DNA of 12,877 nucleotides from an uncultured Fretibacterium sp. (GTDB lineage Bacteria; Synergistota; Synergistia; Synergistales; Aminobacteriaceae): the NCBI GenBank assembly GCA_905373185.1, contig CAJPSE010000026.1:1-12877 (forward strand), given 5' to 3'. Below are positions 1-6,628 of this stretch, in pieces. The number at the start of each line of letters is the position of its first letter. Position 1 is the stretch's first letter. The position numbers were made by a program, and so were the translations under genes. A model generated the notes under the pieces. That model searched no databases. It was not told the DNA's origin and worked only from the letters and a program-made list of their open reading frames with translations.

Positions 1-57
1 AAACCGCCCCTCACCGGGTTTGAAGCCCGGGCCCGTCACCAGACGAATCTCACCTCC
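1..57 (-). tRNA. selC: tRNA-Sec(UCA), 5' part, cut by window edge
   Basis: Reading the minus strand from 57 down to 1 gives the 5' part of a bacterial selenocysteine tRNA. Seen in order: an 8-nt acceptor 5' strand GGAGGTGA (57-50); a two-base linker GA; a 6-bp D stem TTCGTC/GACGGG (47-42 with 37-32, two G-U pairs) closing a 4-nt loop TGGT; one base; anticodon stem CCGGG/CCCGG; and loop CTTCAAA with anticodon TCA (plus-strand 23-21). The long variable arm starts with TGAGGGGCGGTTT and leaves the window. The 8-nt acceptor strand and 6-bp D stem are diagnostic of tRNA-Sec and match the layout of E. coli selC. The T arm, 3' acceptor strand and CCA lie outside, so they could not be checked. The gene implies that the organism decodes UGA as selenocysteine (SelA/SelB/SelD expected elsewhere). 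Confidence 0.93.
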
Positions 58-68
58 GCAACCTCTTT

Positions 69-97
69 ATTTTACCCGCACCTCCTCAAAAAGTCCA
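69..97 (-). promoter_or_regulatory. Sigma70-type promoter for selC
   Basis: On the minus strand, TGGACT (97-92; 4 of 6 consensus matches) is followed after 17 bp by TAAAAT (74-69; 5 of 6). The expected start of transcription would fall only a few bases before the mature 5' end of tRNA-Sec at 57. That is the usual arrangement for a monocistronic tRNA gene. Confidence 0.6.
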
Positions 98-155
98 TAA
101 AGAACTTTCTTTCCCAAACCTCGGGTTGCGACAGCTTTATCGAGGATTGAACGCG

Positions 156-192
156 TTGTCGCATGGGTCAAGCTGACCTTATACTGTATACT
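156..192 (+). promoter_or_regulatory. Probable promoter of the WYL regulator gene
   Basis: TTGTCG (156-161) lies 18 bp upstream of TATACT (180-185), a good -10. A second TATACT follows at 187-192, so the -10 region is a 7-bp tandem repeat (TATACTG/TATACTT). Two overlapping promoters or start-site heterogeneity are possible. The leader to the ATG at 236 would be about 40 nt. Confidence 0.5.
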
Positions 193-235
193 TTACCCAG
201 GCAATGCAGCGACTTGCGGAGGTATTCCTTGTAAA

Positions 236-1183
236 ATGAAACTGGACCGCCTTCTCGGCATCATCATCCACTTGCTGAATCACGAAAACGTCTCCGCCTC
301 GCGTCTGGCGGAGCGCTTCCAGGTCTCGGTCCGTACCATCCAGCGGGACATCATATCCATCTCCTCGGCGGGGATTCCGGTGTACTCGGTCAACGGCAGG
401 TTCGGGGGCTACTCCATCCTGCCCGCGTACAGGATGAAGAACATCGACATCCGAAGCGGCGAGCAGCAGATGATCGCGAGGGCGCTGGAAAGCCTCGCGA
501 CGTCCTACTCCAACGACGCGCTCGACACCCTGATAGAGAAATACAACGCCATCATCGAGAGGGAGGGGGGGCAGAAGGTCTTCTGGGATTTTAGCGTCGC
601 AAGGGAGAACAAAAGGGTCCAGGACCTGAACGCCCTGCTGGAGTCGGCCATCTCCGACAGGAGGTGCGTCGCGTTCGACTACCGGAACGCGGACGGAAAG
701 CGATCCCGGCCTCACGTCGAACCGCTGGCCATCCATTACAAATGGTACGCATGGTACCTGTTCGCCTACTCCCTGGAGCGCAAGGAATACAGGACGTTCA
801 AGGTCGCAAGGATGCAAAACCCCGAGGTCACGGAACGGAGCTCGCGGATCGAGCACGGGGACGTCGCGCGGCGCATGCAGGAGTCGGAGCAGGCGTACTA
901 CAGGACCTGCATCGATATCGAGGTGCATTTCTCCGCGGAGGACGCGCCTCTGATGGAGGAGTATTTTCCCGACTGCCCCATCAAGGAGCTTGCCGGGGAT
1001 GCCCGCAGGACCTTCATCCGCGTCCCGGCGAGGGAACGCCTCTGGAAGGCGTTGCTGCTCAGCTTCGGCGACAGGGTGAAGGTCGTGGGGCCGGAGGGCT
1101 ACCGAGGGGAACTGATCGAAACCGCACGGAAATTTTTGTCCAACTACGACATACAGCTGTCGCGAGAGGCTGCTAAGATGTGA
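236..1183 (+). CDS. HTH-WYL transcriptional regulator (YafY-like)
   Basis: A 315-residue DNA-binding regulator of the WYL family. The N-terminus is a DeoR/HTH_11-type winged helix-turn-helix: residues 5-60, with ASRLAERFQVSVRTIQRD as the recognition region, followed by GRFGGYSIL, the usual wing of this family. The WYL domain covers roughly 130-210 and carries the signature WYL at 173-175 (KWYAWYLFAY), followed by the conserved EYRTFKVARM. A WCX-like C-terminal part runs to about 300. The length is normal for the family. The ATG at 236 is supported by GGAGGT at 218-223. WYL domains bind nucleic acids or small ligands and make the protein a repressor or activator; the ligand cannot be read from sequence. 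The gene lies 86 nt upstream of the ABC-transporter operon in the same direction, so control of that operon, and perhaps autoregulation, is the natural inference. Confidence 0.88.
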   Translation: MKLDRLLGIIIHLLNHENVSASRLAERFQVSVRTIQRDIISISSAGIPVYSVNGRFGGYSILPAYRMKNIDIRSGEQQMIARALESLATSYSNDALDTLIEKYNAIIEREGGQKVFWDFSVARENKRVQDLNALLESAISDRRCVAFDYRNADGKRSRPHVEPLAIHYKWYAWYLFAYSLERKEYRTFKVARMQNPEVTERSSRIEHGDVARRMQESEQAYYRTCIDIEVHFSAEDAPLMEEYFPDCPIKELAGDARRTFIRVPARERLWKALLLSFGDRVKVVGPEGYRGELIETARKFLSNYDIQLSREAAKM

Positions 1184-1233
1184 GCGGATGCTGACGAATG
1201 ACCGGCCGTCCCCGAGGTCGGGATGACGCTCTC

Positions 1234-1253
1234 ATCTTTTGCGATCTTTTGCG
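1234..1253 (+). repeat. Perfect 10-bp tandem duplication before permease 1 RBS
   Basis: ATCTTTTGCG occurs twice back to back (1234-1243 and 1244-1253). The second copy runs straight into the Shine-Dalgarno GAGGAGG (1253-1259) of the first permease gene. No other function is evident from sequence. Confidence 0.85.
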
Positions 1254-1269
1254 AGGAGGCGGGGGCCCC

Positions 1270-2064
1270 ATGAACATGAAAAAATACCGTTCCGTCATGA
1301 AGGCTTATCTGAGAGGTTCCCTGATGAACCTGATGGAGTACAAGTTCAACTTCATCGCCGGAGGGACCTTCGAGCTCGTCTGGACGGCCATGTACGTCCT
1401 CTTTATCGATGTCGTGTTTACGCACACGGAGACGATAAACGGCTGGAACCGATACCAGACGCTGATGCTGACCTTCCAGGGAGGGTTGATGGATTCCGCA
1501 TTCACCTTCCTGATCGTCCCGGGCCTGCGAAGGCTCCCGGAGATGGTCAACACGGGCAGCCTGGATTTCATACTGCTCAAGCCCATCAACAAGCGGTTCA
1601 ACATCTCGTTCCATGAATTCGACGTACCGCAGGTCAAGAACATACTGCTCAACGCGGCGGGAATAGCCTATTGTCTGGCAAAGCTCGAGACGCCCCTCAC
1701 CCCAGCGGGAGCCGTGACGTACGTTCTGCTCTCGCTCAACGGTTTTCTGCTGATCTATTCCATCATGTATCTGTTGATGTCCCTGTCCTTCTGGTTCATG
1801 AGGATGGATATCGTCATGGGCATAGGCTCCGAGCTGATCACCGCGGGGAACAAGCCGATGACGATATACCCATCGCTCGTGCGGAAGCTCCTCATCTTCG
1901 CGGTTCCCCTGCTGGTGTGCTTCAACTTTCCCATCCTGTCCGTCGTGAAGGGGCTGAGCCTGCCGCTCACAATATATTCGTTCGCCTCGTCCCTCGTGTT
2001 TTTCTGCCTGTCGGATTTCGTTTTCGAGAGGGGGCTCAGAAGATATGCCGGCGCGGGCAGTTAG
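1270..2064 (+). CDS. ABC-2 type exporter, permease subunit 1
   Basis: A 264-residue integral membrane protein with about six hydrophobic segments (roughly 28-50, 65-85, 124-140, 147-175, 205-225 and 230-250). It looks like the permease of the COG4587/COG3694 type that pairs with a COG4586 ATPase. Family marks are a cytoplasmic loop with SLDFILLKPINKRFN (97-111) and a C-terminus ending GLRRYAGAGS. Permease 2 of this operon has the same two marks, so the two are distant paralogues forming the heterodimeric channel. The reading frame is open upstream to 1198, but ATG 1270 is chosen because GAGGAGG (1253-1259) sits 10 nt ahead of it. The 3' end overlaps the ATPase gene by 20 nt, indicating translational coupling. 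The substrate is unknown; ABC-2 systems usually export drugs, lipids, polysaccharides or peptides. Confidence 0.85.
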   Translation: MNMKKYRSVMKAYLRGSLMNLMEYKFNFIAGGTFELVWTAMYVLFIDVVFTHTETINGWNRYQTLMLTFQGGLMDSAFTFLIVPGLRRLPEMVNTGSLDFILLKPINKRFNISFHEFDVPQVKNILLNAAGIAYCLAKLETPLTPAGAVTYVLLSLNGFLLIYSIMYLLMSLSFWFMRMDIVMGIGSELITAGNKPMTIYPSLVRKLLIFAVPLLVCFNFPILSVVKGLSLPLTIYSFASSLVFFCLSDFVFERGLRRYAGAGS

Positions 2065-3073
2065 CCACGGCAGCGTCATCACGGCGGAGAGGATCGGCAA
2101 GGATTACGCGTATTACAAAAAGGAGCCGGGGCTGAGGGGGAGCCTGAGGAACCTGTTCCATCGCGAACCGCTTCTCAAAAGCGCGGTCAACGACCTTTCC
2201 TTCCGGATTCCCAGGGGGGCGATAACCGGCCTGATCGGCCTGAACGGTGCGGGAAAGACCACCACGCTGAAAATGCTGTCCGGCCTGATTCTGCCCTCGA
2301 GGGGGCGAATAGACGTTCTGGGGTATCGTCCCTTCGATAAGAAGAGGGAATACCTGCGCCGCATCTCCATGGTCATGGGAAACAAGAGCCAGCTGTGGTG
2401 GGACCTGCCGGCTCTGGACTCCTTCGAGCTGAACAGGACGATTTACGGGGTGGAGGACGGGGACTACCGGGACACCCTGCGCACGATGGTCGAGTTGCTG
2501 GGCGTTGAGGAGCTGGTCAACGTGCAGGTGAGGCGCCTGTCCCTCGGGGAGAGGATGAAGATGGAGCTGATAGCCGCATTGCTCCACAAACCCGACGTCA
2601 TCTTTCTCGACGAGCCCACCATAGGGCTGGACGTCGTCACCCAGCACAGCATACGCGAGTTCCTGAAGCGGTACTGCGCGGCGCACGAATCGACCGTCAT
2701 CCTGACCAGCCACAACTTCAACGACATCGTGTCCCTCTGCGACTCCCTGATCCTGCTCGACAACGGAGAAAAGATCTACGCGGACACGTTCGCCAACTTC
2801 AAAAGGGACTTTCTGAGCCAAAAGTATTTCATCCTGAAGCTGAACTTGCCCAACGCGGACGAAATCATCAAATCACTCGAGAAATCGCTCGAGTCGAGGG
2901 GAAACCTCCAGGCCGAAAAAGTGGAGGACAACGCCGTCAGGCTCTCGGCGGATCCCGAGACGAGCCTGGACATCCTGAAGGACATCTCCAACAACTTCAT
3001 CGAGGAGCTGAGCGACATCAACATCGAGAACATCGGCATGGAAGACGTCATCAGACGGATATACGGGAGGTGA
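2045..3073 (+). CDS. ABC-2 type exporter, ATP-binding subunit
   Basis: A 342-residue ATPase of the COG4586 type. Visible in order: Walker A GLNGAGKTT (65-73), Q-loop glutamine in GNKSQLWW (116), signature LSLGE (165-169; this family has L-S-L-G instead of LSGGQ), Walker B VIFLDEP (185-191), D-loop GLD, and H-loop histidine in TSHNF (223). About 100 further residues after the nucleotide-binding domain form the extra C-terminal domain common in exporters of this class. The ATG at 2045 lies inside the 3' end of permease 1. No strong separate Shine-Dalgarno is seen apart from the G-rich GAGAGGGGG at 2026-2034, so re-initiation after permease 1 is likely. The protein energises transport by the two flanking permeases. 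All catalytic residues are present. Confidence 0.94.
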   Translation: MPARAVSHGSVITAERIGKDYAYYKKEPGLRGSLRNLFHREPLLKSAVNDLSFRIPRGAITGLIGLNGAGKTTTLKMLSGLILPSRGRIDVLGYRPFDKKREYLRRISMVMGNKSQLWWDLPALDSFELNRTIYGVEDGDYRDTLRTMVELLGVEELVNVQVRRLSLGERMKMELIAALLHKPDVIFLDEPTIGLDVVTQHSIREFLKRYCAAHESTVILTSHNFNDIVSLCDSLILLDNGEKIYADTFANFKRDFLSQKYFILKLNLPNADEIIKSLEKSLESRGNLQAEKVEDNAVRLSADPETSLDILKDISNNFIEELSDINIENIGMEDVIRRIYGR

Positions 3074-3086
3074 ACGAGGCTGCGCC

Positions 3087-3887
3087 ATGCGGAAATACTG
3101 CGGAATGTTCAGGACCGCCCTGGCCAACCAGCTGGAATACCGGGCGAACTTCATCTCCTCGTTCCTGTTCTCCCTGGTGCCGTTCGGGGTCAATACCCTG
3201 CTGTGGCTTGCCGCGGCGCGCGGAAACGACGGGATGCCGCTCGGCACGGAGGGAATCGTCACGTACTATTTCGCGACCCTGATCGTGAGCAACATCACCT
3301 CGACGACGTCGATATTCAGGATATCGGACGACATCCGGCTGGGGAATCTGAGCCAATACCTCCTGAAGCCGTACAACTACGCCCTTTATCAACTGATGAC
3401 CGACATGCCGCAGCGCGTGGTCTTCGTCGTCATGAACGCCGTTCCGCTGGCGGTCCTCTACGCGCTGCTGCGAAAATACATCGTTCCGCATCCGGCCGGA
3501 ATATCCGTATCGAAGGCGGTGATATTCGCCGCGTTTCTGCTGGTAGGCTACCTGATAAACTTTCTGGTCGACTTCTCCATAAGCCTGTACAGCTTCTATT
3601 TTTCCAGGGTATCCTCCCTATATACCTCGATAAGGGTCCTCCGCAACATCTCGGCGGGCATCGTCTTTCCACTGATGCTGCTGCCCGACGCGTCCTACAA
3701 CTTTTTGACCCGATTGCCGTTCGCGTACACGAACTACATTCCGACGACGTTTCTCATGGGCATGCTCTCCGAGAGGGAAGCGCTCTCCTGCCTGTCGAAG
3801 GCGGCCGGGTGGGCGCTCTTCCTCGCGGCGGGCTGCGCCGTATTGTGGAAAAAAGGTATGCGGAGGTATTCCGCCTATGGCGGTTGA
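3087..3887 (+). CDS. ABC-2 type exporter, permease subunit 2
   Basis: A 266-residue membrane protein with about six hydrophobic segments (roughly 23-44, 58-75, 110-128, 143-168, 186-202 and 238-254). It shares with permease 1 the loop NLSQYLLKPYNYAL (87-100) and the end GMRRYSAYGG, which is typical of the DUF990/COG3694 class. Start ATG 3087 lies 13 nt after the ATPase stop; GGGAGGT (3065-3071) overlaps the ATPase stop and GAGG lies at 3076-3079. It completes a permease-ATPase-permease operon. No intrinsic terminator with a T-run is visible in the 97 nt before the convergent AraC gene. Confidence 0.86.
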   Translation: MRKYCGMFRTALANQLEYRANFISSFLFSLVPFGVNTLLWLAAARGNDGMPLGTEGIVTYYFATLIVSNITSTTSIFRISDDIRLGNLSQYLLKPYNYALYQLMTDMPQRVVFVVMNAVPLAVLYALLRKYIVPHPAGISVSKAVIFAAFLLVGYLINFLVDFSISLYSFYFSRVSSLYTSIRVLRNISAGIVFPLMLLPDASYNFLTRLPFAYTNYIPTTFLMGMLSEREALSCLSKAAGWALFLAAGCAVLWKKGMRRYSAYGG

Positions 3888-3984
3888 GGGCTCGACTGCG
3901 CCGGGGCATCACGAGAGCCGGCTCCGAGGCCCGGGCGGGGAGGAGCGCAAGGAGGAGCTTTTGTCCCTATTCCTACTGCCTGCT
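3888..3984. other. Convergent intergenic spacer
   Basis: These 97 nt separate the stop of permease 2 (plus) from the stop of the AraC gene (minus). They hold a perfect 10-bp palindrome GAGCCGGCTC (3915-3924) and a direct repeat GGAGGAGC at 3939-3946 and 3951-3958 (period 12). There is no hairpin followed by a T-run on either strand, so termination may be Rho-dependent or weak. Confidence 0.5.
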
Positions 3985-4959
3985 TCATAAACCTTCGGTC
4001 CGACACGCTCCTTCGGGAGGGCCTGTCCTGCCGCGGCAGGCGATATCCCCGGGGTCGGGCGTGTCGACCTGCGCCCCATGCTCCAACCGCAGCCGGGAGG
4101 GCGTGACGTTCTTCATGGCTTTGAAGCATTTCGTGAAGTACGACTGGCTGTTGAACCCCGTCTCGTAGGCGATCGCGGCGACACTCTTATCCGTCCCCAG
4201 TAGCAGGTCTATGCTTTTGTTGATCCGGTAGGCCATGAGATAGCGAAAGAGCGGCTGCCCGACTGTCTTTTGAAAGAAACGGCAGCATTCGCCTCTGCTG
4301 AGGCCGATGAGGGCGGCAATGTCTCCAAGGCTGATACGATCCGCATAGTGGGCGTGTATGAAGCGAAGTATTTTTTTCAAGCGCTCGCTGTTTTCGTATG
4401 TCGTCTTTTCCCCGGACCTCTCCGGCAGACACTGCAGCGTATCCTTCCAGATTAAAATCACCCGAGAACAGATGTCCAGCTCGACCCCCGGCGAGGGGTT
4501 CTCCCGAAGGCGCCGGATTTCCAGCAGCGAGTCCAGAATCTTTCCTGCCTTACCGTCCTCCTTGTCGAGGACGATAAAGGCGAGCGTCGGATCCGCCAGG
4601 ACGGGCGACAGATATCGGGAGTAAAGGAAACCCTTTATGTTCTCGCTGATGAGGCCGGCTGAAAAGTAGATGCACAGATAAGAGGCGCCGTCATTTTCGG
4701 GCTCGATCCTGTGCAGTCTTTGCGTGTTGATGAAGATGCCGCTCCCCTCCGAGATGGCGACGCGCCGGCCGTCGACGAGGAAGAGGACGCTCCCCGAGAG
4801 GACGAGACAGTATTGGATCTCATCGTGCCAATGCCAGTCTATGAAGCCGTAGGAGAACGCCGAAAAGCGATTGATGAGGACCGTCATGGGAAAACCCGGG
4901 GAGAGGCCGACCGGCAGCTCCCTTTTATCCTTGTCAATCCGCAGCTTCTTGGGGATCAT
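3985..4959 (-). CDS. AraC-family regulator with N-terminal cupin sensor
   Basis: A 324-residue AraC/XylS-type regulator. The N-terminal half (about 25-120) is a cupin-like ligand pocket: DWHWHDEIQYCLVLSG (41-56) and a GIFINTQRLHRIEP strand-loop (74-87), with histidines in the usual positions. The C-terminal 100-residue domain carries both helix-turn-helix units. The first is around ISLGDIAALIGLSRGECCRFF and the second around KSVAAIAYETGFNSQSYFTKCFK; the latter closely fits the AraC signature (A..GF.S.SYF...FK). About 25 GC-rich residues follow the domain, a slightly unusual tail. ATG 4959 has the strong upstream site AGGGAGGAGG. It is divergent from the M20 hydrolase gene across a shared 294-nt region, so control of that gene or the whole metabolic cluster is the best guess. 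AraC proteins with cupins usually sense a small organic metabolite; which one is unknown. Confidence 0.92.
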   Translation of the reverse strand: MIPKKLRIDKDKRELPVGLSPGFPMTVLINRFSAFSYGFIDWHWHDEIQYCLVLSGSVLFLVDGRRVAISEGSGIFINTQRLHRIEPENDGASYLCIYFSAGLISENIKGFLYSRYLSPVLADPTLAFIVLDKEDGKAGKILDSLLEIRRLRENPSPGVELDICSRVILIWKDTLQCLPERSGEKTTYENSERLKKILRFIHAHYADRISLGDIAALIGLSRGECCRFFQKTVGQPLFRYLMAYRINKSIDLLLGTDKSVAAIAYETGFNSQSYFTKCFKAMKNVTPSRLRLEHGAQVDTPDPGDIACRGRTGPPEGACRTEGL

Positions 4960-4993
4960 GCGCCCCCTCCTCCCTTCTTATAAGGAGACTCTT

Positions 4994-5020
4994 GTAAGAC
5001 AACTAAGGCAACTGAGACAA
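4994..5020 (-). repeat. Three tandem 9-bp repeats in the AraC-gene leader
   Basis: On the minus strand TTGTCTCAG (5020-5012), TTGCCTTAG (5011-5003) and TTGTCTTAC (5002-4994) follow each other without gaps; the consensus is TTGYCTTAG. They lie just downstream of the likely transcription start of the AraC gene and end 35 nt before its ATG. They could be a leader operator or simply a slippage-made repeat. The 9-bp spacing is not the usual layout of AraC-protein sites. Confidence 0.75.
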
Positions 5021-5031
5021 CCGTCAATATA

Positions 5032-5059
5032 ATTATAAAATATCGGGCCGCGATCTCAA
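5032..5059 (-). promoter_or_regulatory. Strong sigma70-type promoter for the AraC gene
   Basis: Minus strand TTGAGA (5059-5054; one mismatch to TTGACA), 16-bp spacer, then TATAAT (5037-5032; perfect). This predicts transcription starting near 5025 with a leader of about 65 nt. It is the best consensus promoter in the window. A perfect plus-strand TATAAT also overlaps here (5028-5033), but it has no -35 partner. Confidence 0.72.
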
Positions 5060-5218
5060 TTATATGGTATACATCGGCGGGCTTTGGGATAAGATGAACG
5101 TAGTTTTTTCCGCTGTGGGCATTTCGTTTATGAAGGGCAGGTGGCCATCGGCTTCCGCGGCTTGGCATCGATCTGCGGGTTCGAGGGTGTCGCAATTCCG
5201 TGTTAAATCGAGCTGAAT

Positions 5219-5240
5219 ATCTTGACGATATCTTGACGAT
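5219..5240 (+). repeat. Perfect 11-bp tandem duplication before the M20 gene RBS
   Basis: ATCTTGACGAT occurs twice head to tail (5219-5229 and 5230-5240), ending one base before the Shine-Dalgarno GGAGGAG (5242-5248). Confidence 0.88.
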
Positions 5241-5241
5241 C

Positions 5242-5248
5242 GGAGGAG
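5242..5248 (+). promoter_or_regulatory. Ribosome-binding site that sets the M20 start
   Basis: GGAGGAG lies 5 nt before GTG 5254 and inside the longer open frame that begins at GTG 5200. No comparable site precedes 5200, so initiation at 5254 is preferred. Confidence 0.75.
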
Positions 5249-5253
5249 ACGAA

Positions 5254-6429
5254 GTGGACAGGGAATTGGATAGGGCGTTTGGAGAGGTTCGGGAGGGCCT
5301 TTTGGAGAGCATCCGTGATGCTATCCGTATCCCGAGCTTCTCGGACGAGGAGGGGGAGTTGGCGGCGTATCTCGCGGACAAGATGCGCTTTCTCGGTTTC
5401 GACGAGGTCTCCCTGGACTCCACGGGTAATGTGATCGGAAGGATAGGAGGAGGCGGCACCCTCGTCCAGTTTGACTCCCACATGGACACCGTCCGCGTCA
5501 ACGACGCCGACGAATGGGCGCACCCCCCCTTCTCCGGCGACATCACGGAGGGCTACCTCTGGGGGAGGGGAAGCGTGGATATGAAGTCGGCGCTGCTCTG
5601 CAGCGTCTATGGGGCCTTCCTGGCGAAGAGGCTGGGTTACCTGGAGGATAAGACCGTCCTCGTCACCGGGACCGTCTGCGAGGAATACTGCGACGGGGTC
5701 AACCTGAAGTTTCTGTACGAGGAGCTGAAGCTGAAGCCGGATTACTGCATTATCTGCGAGCCCAGCGACAACACGATTGCCCTTGGCCACACAGGAAAGG
5801 CGCAGATTCGCATCACCGCGCACGGGGTCTCTGCGCACGGCTCCGCGCCCGAGAAGGGGAAGAACGCGGTCTATGAGATGGCCCCGATCATCGGGCGCGT
5901 GGAGGCGCTCAACGCGAGGCTCTCGTCCAAAGGAAAGCCTCACGGGACTATCGTGTTGTCCGACATCTCCTGTGTCACCGCCTCGCTGAACGCGGTCCCC
6001 AGCTCCTGCCGCATCTACCTGGACCGTCGGCTGACCTTCGGGGAGAGCCTGGAACAGGTAAAGGGGGAGATGGACGAGCTCGTTAGGGGACGGGACGCGG
6101 ACTGGGAGGTCGGGACGCTCCGCCACACCACCTGGAAGGGGGCCGAGCTGGTCTACGAGCCCATGCACGAGCCCTGGAGAATCGACGAGGGCCATGCGCT
6201 GACGGGCGCCCTCGTGCGGGCCTATCGGACGGTTGCCCATAAGGCCCCCGGCCCCTTCAGCTATTGGGATTTCGGGACCAACGCCATTACGCCGGTCGCC
6301 CTGGGCGTCCCCGTTATAGGCTTTGGCCCCGGGGACAGCAAGCTGGCCCACATGCGGGACGAGCGCTGTAGCCTGGATCAGATAGAGGAAGCGTGCAAGG
6401 TCTACGCGGCCCTGATCCGAGAGATATAG
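5254..6429 (+). CDS. ygeY: YgeY-family M20 metallohydrolase
   Basis: A 391-residue M20/ArgE-DapE-like zinc hydrolase, cleaving amide bonds of N-acyl or peptide substrates. It closely resembles E. coli YgeY (recalled at about 400 residues, family named putative selenium-metabolism hydrolase). Metal and catalytic motifs are intact: FDSHMDTV (His76, Asp78), WGRGSVDMKS (Asp109), GTVCEEYCDG (Glu143/Glu144), CEPSD (Glu169) and the C-terminal GPGDSKLAHM (His about 366). HGVSAHGSAPEKGKNAV begins the lid domain at about 190. In E. coli ygeY lies next to ygeX, a fold-II PLP diaminopropionate ammonia-lyase. Here it lies near glyA and a different fold-II PLP enzyme, so a role in freeing an amino acid for PLP-dependent catabolism is inferred. 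The true substrate is unknown. GTG 5254 was chosen over GTG 5200 by its Shine-Dalgarno site and the family N-terminus. Confidence 0.88.
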   Translation: MDRELDRAFGEVREGLLESIRDAIRIPSFSDEEGELAAYLADKMRFLGFDEVSLDSTGNVIGRIGGGGTLVQFDSHMDTVRVNDADEWAHPPFSGDITEGYLWGRGSVDMKSALLCSVYGAFLAKRLGYLEDKTVLVTGTVCEEYCDGVNLKFLYEELKLKPDYCIICEPSDNTIALGHTGKAQIRITAHGVSAHGSAPEKGKNAVYEMAPIIGRVEALNARLSSKGKPHGTIVLSDISCVTASLNAVPSSCRIYLDRRLTFGESLEQVKGEMDELVRGRDADWEVGTLRHTTWKGAELVYEPMHEPWRIDEGHALTGALVRAYRTVAHKAPGPFSYWDFGTNAITPVALGVPVIGFGPGDSKLAHMRDERCSLDQIEEACKVYAALIREI

Positions 6430-6473
6430 CCCGAAGGGTACATGTGTATTGAAGAATCTATAGGGCTGCAGTG

Positions 6474-6503
6474 TGCTCATTATCAGGATTTACATACTAT
6501 AAT
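6474..6503 (+). promoter_or_regulatory. Candidate promoter of glyA
   Basis: A perfect TATAAT lies at 6498-6503. The -35 side is poor (TGCTCA at 6474-6479 with 18-bp spacing). The leader to the glyA start would be about 120 nt and includes the phased T-tract repeat array. Confidence 0.4.
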
Positions 6504-6547
6504 GTTGTCGGTGCTCCGTTGTTGTCTCCGGAGTGAATTCTGGCTTC

Positions 6548-6609
6548 GTCGAGTTTTTTTATTGAGTTTTTGTCGAATTTTTGTTGAGTCCTCGTTGAGT
6601 TTTGTTGAA
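6548..6609 (+). repeat. Degenerate ~11-bp repeat array with phased T-tracts (glyA leader)
   Basis: About six copies of a unit GTYGARTTTTT run head to tail: 6548-6560, 6562-6571, 6572-6582, 6583-6593, 6594-6603 and a short one at 6604-6609. T-tracts are centred near 6557, 6569, 6580 and 6601 (the fourth unit has TCCTC instead), so they repeat at 10.5-12 bp, close to the helical repeat. Such phasing is known to bend DNA. The array ends 5 nt before the glyA Shine-Dalgarno GGGAGGT (6615-6621). Confidence 0.75.
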
Positions 6610-6614
6610 CGATA

Positions 6615-6621
6615 GGGAGGT
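6615..6621 (+). promoter_or_regulatory. Ribosome-binding site that sets the glyA start
   Basis: GGGAGGT lies 7 nt before TTG 6629. The frame is open further up to TTG 6602, but that codon is part of the T-rich repeats and has no Shine-Dalgarno site, so TTG 6629 is taken as the start. Confidence 0.75.
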
Positions 6622-6628
6622 CAGGCCA

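Noticed and set aside
1181..1200. Selenocysteine readthrough of the WYL gene TGA stop
   Set aside because: A second in-frame TGA follows 15 nt later, the protein already has family length, and no SECIS-like hairpin is apparent. No other gene here ends in a TGA that would restore a longer conserved protein.
5200..5253. GTG 5200 as start of the M20 hydrolase
   Set aside because: No ribosome-binding site before it. The added 18 residues include the translated 11-bp duplication, and family members start close to GTG 5254.
5203..6480. 425-codon frame on the minus strand opposite the M20 gene
   Set aside because: Low-complexity, Arg/Gly/Pro/Val-rich translation with no family motif, produced by the GC-rich third codon positions of the true gene on the other strand.
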